From positions 1-8,031 of the forward strand of contig JAGVEK010000430.1 in assembly GCA_020058315.1 (NCBI GenBank): a stretch of DNA of 8,031 nt, given 5' to 3'. This document shows, piece after piece, positions 1-5,846 of the stretch. The DNA comes from Candidatus Zixiibacteriota bacterium (GTDB taxonomy: Bacteria; Zixibacteria; MSB-5A5; WJJR01). A model generated the notes under the pieces. That model saw only the letters and a program-made list of their open reading frames with translations. It searched no databases and had not been told where the DNA came from. The position numbers and the translations under genes are program-made. Numbering within the stretch: position 1 is the first letter of the stretch; each line of letters opens with the position of its first letter.

Positions 1-245
1 ATGGATGTAATCTAGAATCTCTCCGCCAATTTTTCGTCCGGAGAATCTGGACGAACGGACCGAACTGGGATCCATACGTCGCATTGATACAACAACGCCG
101 CAACGCAATTCATGCGTTCAGGGCAAGAGATCTTGGATCGTTCGCAGAGTGGCGGGATGAACTACGACGACATCTTTCATTCGTACGGGACATCAATGGT
201 TCGCTCCCATATCCGGATTCGGTCTGGGTGCCGCGCGAGTATTAG
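1..245 (+). CDS. C-terminal fragment of unidentified protein with HEPN-like RRNAIH motif (5' end outside window)
   Basis: Reading from base 3, the frame is open for 80 codons to a TAG at 243-245. There is no start codon near the left edge, so the gene begins upstream of the window. The translation looks like a real protein: it is helix-rich, Trp/Arg-rich and ends ...INGSLPYPDSVWVPREY. Around residues 32-38 it reads QQRRNAIHAF. R-R-N-A-I-H fits the R-x4-H pattern of HEPN-superfamily RNases, which occur in toxin-antitoxin, abortive-infection and other RNA-processing systems. The motif is followed by a predicted amphipathic helix (roughly FAEWRDELRRHLSFVRDI), the kind of context seen after the HEPN motif. 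I do not recognise the family, and the HEPN link rests on a short motif only. The gene converges with the DNA glycosylase gene, and a long palindromic element lies between them. Confidence 0.6.
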   Translation, partial: GCNLESLRQFFVRRIWTNGPNWDPYVALIQQRRNAIHAFRARDLGSFAEWRDELRRHLSFVRDINGSLPYPDSVWVPREY

Positions 246-256
246 AAACCGACCGG

Positions 257-368
257 GTGGCCCTGACCCCCGGTCAGGCTCGCGTAACTCACCCTCGTTT
301 CTGCAAGCCAGTTTGCCCAGATGCGAGTTTCGTGATCTGTGCAAGCCCTGACCGGGGGTCAGGGCCAC
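257..368. repeat. REPIN-like inverted pair of palindromes (family A), long imperfect hairpin
   Basis: Two arms, 257-280 and 344-368, are reverse complements of each other except for one extra C in the right arm. Each arm starts (reading inwards) with GTGG and is followed at once by its own small hairpin. The left hairpin is CCTGACC-CCC-GGTCAGG (262-278); the right one is CCCTGACC-GGG-GGTCAGGG (346-364). The 63-nt centre continues the fold: 280-290 pairs with 325-335 at 9 of 11 positions, and TCTG at 300-303 pairs with CAGA at 318-321 around an inner CAA/TTG stem. The whole 112 nt can therefore form one long imperfect stem. It lies between two convergent genes, which is where REP-type elements are usually tolerated. 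No T-run follows, so it is not a classical intrinsic terminator. Confidence 0.75.
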
Positions 369-382
369 GAGATGCACACCCG

Positions 383-1273
383 TCACGCATCCAACTCATC
401 GATCGATCTCGGCCAATCTGACTTGAGCAAACGCGACAGCGCCCGGTCCGCGAGGAGTCGTCCGCCGGTCTGGCAGCGCGCACAGTAGTTGGTCTCGTTG
501 TCGGCGTAGCGGATTCGTTGCACCGGCGCGCCGCAGTCTGGGCAGGGGAGACCGAATCGACCGTGCACGGCCATGCCCTCGCGAAACGCTGTTACTTCCT
601 CCGGAAACTCATCGCCACATTCTGCACGCAACCGCGCGGTCCACTCGACCAGTGTATCACGCGCCGCGTCGAATAGCCGCGCGACTTCACTGTCGGAGAG
701 CTTGTTGGTGAGTGTGAGTGGCGACAGGCGTGCGCGATGAAGGACTTCATCGGAATAGGCGTTGCCGATACCGCTGAATAGAGTCGGGTCGGTGAGGGCG
801 CGTTTTAGCGTGTGATTCTCGGCGCGGAGACGGGATGCGAATGGTTCGACCGTTGCCTCCAGCACTTCGAGACCGCCGCGCTCGAACGGCTCCAGTCCGT
901 CGTCTCCCTGGACCAGATGGATCGAGGCACGATGTTTGCTCCCGGCCTCGGTCAGAAAGAGAACTCCATTTGGGAAATGGAATGCGGCCTGGGTCAGTTT
1001 GCCGCCGACCGGTTTTGTTCCGGGGGGACGCCAGCGCAATCGGCCGGCAATCATCAGATGCATAACGATAAACAAACCGCCGTCAAGACCGAGGACGATG
1101 CGTTTGCCGATGCGACGCAACTCGACAACCCGTCGGCCGTGTGCAGCGACAATCGGCGGGCTGACCGTGCGCAATACAAATGGGTTGCGAATATCAATCT
1201 TCTCGATTGGCTGGCCAAGAACGCGGGATTCCAAGGCCTCGATATACACGACAATGTCGGGAAGTTCGGGCAT
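383..1273 (-). CDS. mutM: Fpg/Nei-family DNA glycosylase (formamidopyrimidine-DNA glycosylase-like)
   Basis: This 296-aa protein resembles base-excision-repair glycosylase/AP lyases that remove oxidised purines such as 8-oxoguanine. The ATG at 1273 was chosen because it places Pro2-Glu3 (MPELPD) at the N-terminus, as the catalytic proline must be; the frame stays open upstream to 1321, but that extension is non-native for the family. Visible landmarks are Lys57 in GKRIVL, MHLMIAGRL with the wedge methionine region (71-79), the helix-two-turn-helix GIGNAYSDEVL (168-178), and a C-terminal zinc finger C244-x2-C247-x16-C264-x2-C267. Three things are odd. The finger arginine (E. coli Arg259) is replaced by Asn259. 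The DPRRFG-like segment that supplies the Arg/Phe wedge is not recognisable near TEAGSKHRA (108-116). About 28 residues also extend past the zinc finger. The family assignment is firm; substrate specificity, and therefore the symbol, is tentative. Confidence 0.9.
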   Translation of the reverse strand: MPELPDIVVYIEALESRVLGQPIEKIDIRNPFVLRTVSPPIVAAHGRRVVELRRIGKRIVLGLDGGLFIVMHLMIAGRLRWRPPGTKPVGGKLTQAAFHFPNGVLFLTEAGSKHRASIHLVQGDDGLEPFERGGLEVLEATVEPFASRLRAENHTLKRALTDPTLFSGIGNAYSDEVLHRARLSPLTLTNKLSDSEVARLFDAARDTLVEWTARLRAECGDEFPEEVTAFREGMAVHGRFGLPCPDCGAPVQRIRYADNETNYCARCQTGGRLLADRALSRLLKSDWPRSIDELDA

Positions 1274-1292
1274 CCATTCGCTCCCAACTGGT

Positions 1293-1321
1293 AAACTATC
1301 CGTCTCGAAGTCCCAAATCAA
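1293..1321 (-). promoter_or_regulatory. Possible sigma-70-type promoter for the glycosylase gene
   Basis: On the minus strand, TTGATT (1316-1321) and TAGTTT (1293-1298) are separated by exactly 17 nt. They match the TTGACA and TATAAT consensus at four and three of six positions. Transcription would start about 13-18 nt before the chosen ATG at 1273, leaving room for the weak GGGAG ribosome-binding site just upstream of it. The match is weak and this is one of many possible hexamer pairs. It mainly supports the start at 1273, since the promoter would lie inside the longer open frame. The rest of the 164-nt divergent gap (1274-1437) shows no clear operator or promoter for the rightward gene. 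Confidence 0.25.
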
Positions 1322-1426
1322 AGACTACGGCCACGCCAAATCGTGAAAACTCCCGTTGTACACCAGGGTGATTGTTGAGTTGTGGTTGATTTCCTGACGC
1401 GCGCGATGCCATCTTGCCGCCATTCA

Positions 1427-1432
1427 AGGAGG
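1427..1432 (+). promoter_or_regulatory. Strong Shine-Dalgarno AGGAGG for the SnoaL-like gene
   Basis: The sequence AAGGAGGG (1426-1433) contains a perfect AGGAGG five nucleotides before the ATG at 1438. This decides the start: the in-frame TTG at 1414 lies upstream of this site and has no ribosome-binding site of its own. Confidence 0.85.
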
Positions 1433-1437
1433 GAATC

Positions 1438-1977
1438 ATGCGAATAGAGCACACGAAGATTGGCCGCATTCTCTTGCTGGGAGTCCTATCGGCGACGATG
1501 GTCTTGGGGTTGTCGTGTCAGCCGTCGGTCACGTCCGGCCTGACACAAGAAGAGGCGAAAAGGATCTTGTCGACGTACCGGGAGGCCCGAAACACCCCCA
1601 ACCTGGATCTGCTGGATCAAATCATCGATCCGGCGGTCGTTGTCCACGACTGCGGCGCTCCCGCGGACATCCGTGGTCTTGAATCGCTCAAGGCATTCTA
1701 CAAGTGGGGTCATGCCGGGCTTCCGGATTTCAAGATCGCCTTCGACACCGTGCTTGTTTCCGGAGACAACATCATCGACAGGTGGACGATCACGGGGACT
1801 CATACGGGTCTTCTGCATGGCATTCCGCCCACGGGAAAGTCAGTTCGCTTCTCGGGTATGGGGATTGACCGGGTCGCCAACGGGAAAATCGTTGAGCAAT
1901 GGGTGTACTTCGACACGGTTGGCCTGCTGCAGCAGCTCGGGTTTTCAATTGTGCCGCCCGCGCCGTCGGGGACCTGA
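1438..1977 (+). CDS. Probable lipoprotein with SnoaL-like / predicted ester cyclase domain
   Basis: This 179-aa protein has an export signal (positive residues K7 and R10, hydrophobic stretch 11-25) ending at Cys27 in LGLSC. The lipobox is slightly non-standard, with Gly at -3, so lipoprotein processing is likely but not certain. Residues about 38-165 look like the SnoaL-like cone-shaped alpha+beta fold of the NTF2 superfamily: an N-terminal helix with YREARNTPNLDLLDQIIDP, then VVVHD, GLESLKAFY, LPDFKIAFD, DRWTITGTHTG, GIPPTGK, and GKIVEQWVYFD. This is the typical layout of 'predicted ester cyclase' proteins, most of which have no known substrate. The gene stands alone, divergent from the glycosylase and convergent with the response regulator. 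Start chosen by the perfect AGGAGG. A catalytic role is not established, because many members of this fold are non-enzymatic. Confidence 0.85.
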   Translation: MRIEHTKIGRILLLGVLSATMVLGLSCQPSVTSGLTQEEAKRILSTYREARNTPNLDLLDQIIDPAVVVHDCGAPADIRGLESLKAFYKWGHAGLPDFKIAFDTVLVSGDNIIDRWTITGTHTGLLHGIPPTGKSVRFSGMGIDRVANGKIVEQWVYFDTVGLLQQLGFSIVPPAPSGT

Positions 1978-1983
1978 GCATGG

Positions 1984-2013
1984 ACGGTGGCTGAGTCAGC
2001 CTGTAGCCGCCGT
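1984..2013 (+). other. Stem-loop just after the SnoaL-like gene
   Basis: ACGGTGGCT (1984-1992) pairs with AGCCGCCGT (2005-2013), giving nine base pairs with one G-U and a 12-nt loop. An alternative small palindrome, GGCTGA-G-TCAGCC (1989-2001), overlaps it. It begins seven nucleotides after the TGA. There is no T-run behind it, so it may protect the mRNA 3' end or act in Rho-type termination rather than as an intrinsic terminator. Confidence 0.35.
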
Positions 2014-2042
2014 TGAGTGTCCGTGGCACCCGTGCAATCAGG

Positions 2043-2069
2043 CTTTCGACTTGATCGAGGGAGTTTTTT
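2043..2069 (+). terminator. Possible intrinsic terminator downstream of the SnoaL-like gene
   Basis: CTTTCGA (2043-2049) can pair with TCGAGGG (2055-2061) around the loop CTTGA, using two G-U pairs, and six T residues follow at 2064-2069. The U-tract is good but the stem is weak. It lies 66 nt past the stop codon on the same strand, in the gap between two convergent genes. I see no clear intrinsic terminator for the leftward signalling cluster in 1978-2183. Confidence 0.35.
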
Positions 2070-2183
2070 CAACACGCGCCAGCGGCCAGGGGCACACATT
2101 GCGTGGACCACTGACTTCAACCAGCGAGTGACACCAGCGCAGCAAGCGGCAACCGGAGTCGGAGACACTCCCGGGTAGTCCCG

Positions 2184-3611
2184 CTACAGTTCCGACTTCG
2201 ACAACCCGTATTCTTTGATCTTGTAGAGCAGCGAGCGGTAGCTGATTTCCAGAATGTCGGCGGCCTTGCGGCGGTTCCAGTTGGTCTTTTGCAGGACATC
2301 TGCGATCAGAGTGCGTTCCTCTCGCGCGACAGCAGCACCCACACGGTGCTTGAGCGAGTAACCGTTGCCCTCGGACGAGACAATGACCGGTTCCGCGACC
2401 CCGGCAGCGGCACCCGCCAGACGCACAGCCGGTTGCGGACGTCGCAGAATCTCGTCAATGACCTCCTCGTCCTGGCGAACGACGATCTGCTTGACGAGAT
2501 TCTCCAACTGGCGCACGTTTCCCGGCCAGGGATACGCGACCAGTTTCTGCATCGTCTCGGCGCTGAGACCAGAGAAGCTCTTTGAGTAAGCGGTATTGTA
2601 TTTCTGGATAAAGTGATCGACGAGCAGCGGAATATCTTCCGACCGCTCGCGCAGCGAGGGCAGCGTGACGGTAATCTCGTTGAGGCGATAATACAAATCA
2701 TCGCGCATCTGGCGATCAGCAATCGCGACCTCCAGATCGCGATTGGTGGCACAGACGATGCGCACATCGACTTTGATGGTCTGCAGCCCGCCGACCCGCA
2801 CGAACTCCTGCTGTTCCAAAACCTGCAAGAGCTTGGACTGCAATTCGAGAGGCATTTCCCCGATTTCGTCCAAGAAGATCGTTCCCTTGGTGGCCGCCTC
2901 GAAACGCCCCGGTTTCATGCGGTTTGCGCCGGTGAAAGCCCCCCTCTCGTATCCGAACAACTCCGCTTCGAGCAACTCCCGGGGGATCGCCGCACAATTC
3001 ACCTTTGTGAATGCTTCCTTCGCGCGCTGCGAGCCGGCATGGAGTAAGCGGGCCACGACTTCTTTGCCGGTGCCGCTCTCGCCCCGAATGAGAACCGTCA
3101 GATCACTGTCGGCGATTTCTTCAAGTATCCCTTTCACCCGCCGCACGGCCGCCGAGTCGCCGATCAATGTCTCGAATCGCGATTTCAACGACTCGCGCAA
3201 CTGCGCGTTTTCATGCCGCAAAGCCCTCGATTCGAGGACCTTGCGCAGATGAATCTCAACCTCGGCCGGATCGAACGGCTTGCTGATGAACTCTGCCGCG
3301 CCGAGCTGGATCGACCGAACCACGTTCTCCGTGTCTCCATGACCGGAGAGCATAATGATATCGCTCGCAGTCTGCGCATGACGGAGCCGTTCCAAAACCT
3401 CAAGCCCCGACATGCCCGGCATCATGATGTCCAGAAGAATGAGCGAGGGCCGCTCTGTAGACGCGAGCTGAATCCCCTCGTAACCGTCCGACGCCGAAAT
3501 CACCTGGTACTGCTCCGGCAGGCGCTCGGAAAGGATCCAAGGCACCTTTGGGTCATCATCGATGACCAGAAGCTTGACCGCATTGTCTCCTGTTGCGTTC
3601 CGTGCCGCCAT
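2184..3611 (-). CDS. Sigma-54-dependent response regulator, NtrC/AtoC type (REC-AAA+-Fis HTH)
   Basis: This 475-aa transcription activator is presumed to be phosphorylated by one or both upstream kinases and then to drive open-complex formation by sigma-54 RNA polymerase. The receiver domain (about 12-125) has the acidic pair D19/D20, phospho-acceptor D61 in LLDIMMPG, S89 and K111. A linker leads to the AAA+ domain (about 149-375) with Walker A GESGTGKE (177-184), the sigma-54 contact loop GAFTGA (224-229) and Walker B TIFLDEIGE (244-252), all intact. The C-terminus (about 430-470) is a Fis-type helix-turn-helix: NWNRRKAADILEISYRSLLYKI. I chose the ATG at 3611, which follows AGGGAGA by ten nucleotides. 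A GTG at 3692 would add 27 unlike residues and has no ribosome-binding site. It is the last gene of the leftward cluster, 93 nt after the hybrid kinase. The target genes cannot be read from the window. Confidence 0.95.
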   Translation of the reverse strand: MAARNATGDNAVKLLVIDDDPKVPWILSERLPEQYQVISASDGYEGIQLASTERPSLILLDIMMPGMSGLEVLERLRHAQTASDIIMLSGHGDTENVVRSIQLGAAEFISKPFDPAEVEIHLRKVLESRALRHENAQLRESLKSRFETLIGDSAAVRRVKGILEEIADSDLTVLIRGESGTGKEVVARLLHAGSQRAKEAFTKVNCAAIPRELLEAELFGYERGAFTGANRMKPGRFEAATKGTIFLDEIGEMPLELQSKLLQVLEQQEFVRVGGLQTIKVDVRIVCATNRDLEVAIADRQMRDDLYYRLNEITVTLPSLRERSEDIPLLVDHFIQKYNTAYSKSFSGLSAETMQKLVAYPWPGNVRQLENLVKQIVVRQDEEVIDEILRRPQPAVRLAGAAAGVAEPVIVSSEGNGYSLKHRVGAAVAREERTLIADVLQKTNWNRRKAADILEISYRSLLYKIKEYGLSKSEL

Positions 3612-3704
3612 GATCGACCGGTTCTCCCTACCTGCACTATCGGACAACCTGTGAATTCCCTGAACCAAATGCTGCAAATTCTGGCATACCACCCGGTCGG
3701 CCGA

Positions 3705-5846
3705 TTAGCGCACCGGCAGTTCGAGATAGAACGTGGTGCCCTCGCCGGGCGTGCTCTCCGCCCGCACCTCTCCGCCATGGGCTCGGATGATCCGCTGCAC
3801 GATCGCCAGCCCCAGTCCCGTGCCCGATGATTTGGTCGTGTAGTAACGCTCGAAGATCCGGCTCACCTCGCCCGGCCGCATCCCATGACCGTTGTCACGC
3901 ACCGAGATCACCAGTTTCTGCCCGCCATCCGGCTCGATGACACCGACGGTTGCCTTGACCGCCAGTGTTCCGCCCTTTGGCATCGCGTCGATTGCGTTGG
4001 AGAGAATATTGAGAAGCGCCTCGATGATTTGGTTCTCGTCGCAGAAGATCGATGGCAACTGCTCCGGGACGTCCGTCGTCAGAGTAATCTCGTGCTTGGC
4101 GGCCCCGCGTTCTATCAATCCCACCGCCCGTCGCAAGATGGGGCCTGGATCGCGCCGCTCAGTGCGATACCGCTTCGGGTTGGCGAAATCGACCAGTTCC
4201 GTGACCAGCGTGGCCAGCCGGACAATCTCGTGATCAGTGGATTCGAGAATCTCACTTGTTTCTGGTCCCGGCTCCACGCGTCCGCGCAAGACCTGCAAAC
4301 TTCCACGGATGTTGGTCAGTGGCTTGCGCAGATCGTGCGAGATTTCCGAAATCATCTTGCCCATGGTGACCAGCCGCGTGGCATTCAGGAGCGCGCGTTG
4401 CCGCTCGAAAATCCGCTCTGCCTGTGAACACGCAAGACTTACTAAGTGGCGTTCATGATCGGAAAAGGGCGTCTTGCGGCAGCGCGCGACCACGAACGCG
4501 CCCAGCGGATGTTCCGATGACCGGACGGGCACGCTCAAAACACTTTCGATGGAGCAACCCGGTTCAGAGCAGCGCAGCAGATCCACCACCGCCTTGCCGC
4601 AGAACGTTTCATCGTTCAATTCGTCCTGAGTCATCGGAGCAAATAACGGCTCCCCCGGTCTCAGGGAATCTTCTCCAGCCCGGCATGATCGTAATGCGAT
4701 TCCACTCCGGTCCGATTGCCATTCCCACCACTGCACATGATCGTTGCCTGTCAGTTGAATCAGCGTGTCGAAGACGGCTTCCACCATCTGATCGGTGCGC
4801 TCAACCTCCGCCAGACGGTTCGATAACTCATGCAGCGCCGTGACTTCGCCCAGTTGCCGGCGAACCTGTTGGAAGTGCCGCGCGTCCTCGATCGCCATCG
4901 CCGCCTGCGCCGCCAGTGTCACCAGCAGACGGAGGTCCTCGCGAGTGAATGCCTGGCGGTCGCGTTTGTCCGACAGGTTGATGACTCCCAGTACCCCGTT
5001 GGGCGTCTTCAGAGGGGCGCAAATCAGGGACTTTGTTTCAAATTGGGGACGGTTGCGCCGGCGAAAACGAGTGTCACTCTCGACGTCCTCGATGATGAGC
5101 GGTTCCCCGGTCGAGGTGACGTGGCCCGCGATGGAATCCCCCACCGGAAGTTCCAGATGGTCGAATCGGTCGACACCGGACGCGCTCGCAGCCACCACGG
5201 ACAGAGTCTCCCGCTCGGGATTCAAAAGCATGATCGACCCGTAGTTGACGCCGATGACGCCTGTGGCCTGGTTCAGGATCGCCTTCAAGAGTCTGTCGAT
5301 CTCGCCCGTGGTTGACAGCGCAGCACCGACTTCGTGGAGCGCATTCAGTTCCACGACGCGGCGTGAGAGCGTGCGGTTCTTCTCCTCGAGTTCTTCCATG
5401 AGCGTTGTGCGCGCCAGATCGAGCCGGTGTTTCTCGATCGCACGACGCACCGTCAGTCGCATTTCCGTCAGATCGACTGGTTTTACGAGATAATCGTAGG
5501 CACCCTCGTTGATGGCGCCGACCGCAGATTCGAGCGACGCGTACGCAGTCATCATGATCACGGGCCGGTCTGGATTCTGCGCACGTGCCGCGCGCAAAAC
5601 CTCCATTCCCCCCACGCCCGGCATACGGACGTCGACGATCAGAACATCGAATGGCGTCTTGTTCATCCGCGATATCGCCTCTTCGCCGGAGAGGGCTCCC
5701 TCGGTTTGATGGCCCTCCTCAGACAGAAGCGCGCGCAACGATGCCGTCATCCGCGGTTCATCATCGACAATCAGTATTCGCCCCGTCGAACGTTCGAGCA
5801 TCTTTGAACGTCCGGTCAGTTCGCGCTCGGTTGTCAGTGCTCTCAT
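3705..5846 (-). CDS. Hybrid histidine kinase, REC-GAF-GAF-HisKA-HATPase, soluble
   Basis: This 713-aa cytosolic sensor kinase has no membrane segment. Domains in order: an N-terminal receiver (about 22-138; D28/D29, acceptor D72 in LIVDVRMPG, T100, K122); a coiled-coil linker (about 138-168); GAF1 (about 170-325); GAF2 (about 335-485); HisKA with the phospho-acceptor His504 in ISHDLRKPL; and an HATPase domain with N-box LLNILSNAIDAM, G1 DNGHGM and G2 GTGLGLAI. The N-terminal receiver suggests its activity is gated by phosphotransfer from another kinase. The H-box has Lys508 where HisKA kinases usually have Thr or Asn at H+4, a residue needed for phosphatase activity in many of them. GAF2 is rich in cysteine (C388, C416, C426, C431, C456, C473). 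The ATG at 5846 overlaps the stop of the preceding kinase (ATGA) and has a GGGGAG 11 nt upstream; the inner ATG at 5801 has none. Confidence 0.93.
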   Translation of the reverse strand: MRALTTERELTGRSKMLERSTGRILIVDDEPRMTASLRALLSEEGHQTEGALSGEEAISRMNKTPFDVLIVDVRMPGVGGMEVLRAARAQNPDRPVIMMTAYASLESAVGAINEGAYDYLVKPVDLTEMRLTVRRAIEKHRLDLARTTLMEELEEKNRTLSRRVVELNALHEVGAALSTTGEIDRLLKAILNQATGVIGVNYGSIMLLNPERETLSVVAASASGVDRFDHLELPVGDSIAGHVTSTGEPLIIEDVESDTRFRRRNRPQFETKSLICAPLKTPNGVLGVINLSDKRDRQAFTREDLRLLVTLAAQAAMAIEDARHFQQVRRQLGEVTALHELSNRLAEVERTDQMVEAVFDTLIQLTGNDHVQWWEWQSDRSGIALRSCRAGEDSLRPGEPLFAPMTQDELNDETFCGKAVVDLLRCSEPGCSIESVLSVPVRSSEHPLGAFVVARCRKTPFSDHERHLVSLACSQAERIFERQRALLNATRLVTMGKMISEISHDLRKPLTNIRGSLQVLRGRVEPGPETSEILESTDHEIVRLATLVTELVDFANPKRYRTERRDPGPILRRAVGLIERGAAKHEITLTTDVPEQLPSIFCDENQIIEALLNILSNAIDAMPKGGTLAVKATVGVIEPDGGQKLVISVRDNGHGMRPGEVSRIFERYYTTKSSGTGLGLAIVQRIIRAHGGEVRAESTPGEGTTFYLELPVR

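Noticed and set aside
257..368. Possible CRISPR-like or tandem repeat reading of the paired palindromes
   Set aside because: There are only two units and they are inverted, not direct repeats with regular spacers; no cas genes are present.
812..1294. Long rightward open frames (for example 812-1294 and 936-1346) opposite the glycosylase gene
   Set aside because: They are antisense to a gene with clear catalytic and zinc-finger motifs and show no family features; high G+C explains the missing stops.
1274..1321. Sixteen-residue N-terminal extension of the glycosylase
   Set aside because: The catalytic Pro must follow the initiator Met, as in MPELPD at 1273; the extension has no ribosome-binding site.
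1322..1437. Promoter for the SnoaL-like gene
   Set aside because: TTGTAC and TTGTTG occur but no acceptable -10 element lies at the right distance, and no GG-N10-GC site was found.
2021..2030. CCGTGGCACC, identical to the outer ten bases of the family B repeat arm (7433-7442)
   Set aside because: Only ten bases match and the hairpin part is absent; it could be a decayed copy, but chance is as likely.
3612..3692. Upstream GTG start for the response regulator
   Set aside because: It would add 27 residues unlike any receiver domain and has no Shine-Dalgarno, whereas the ATG at 3611 has AGGGAGA upstream.
3213..3830. 205-codon rightward open frame across the regulator/kinase junction
   Set aside because: It is antisense to the receiver domain of the regulator and to the end of the kinase, both well supported; its composition is Arg/Pro/His-rich without motifs.
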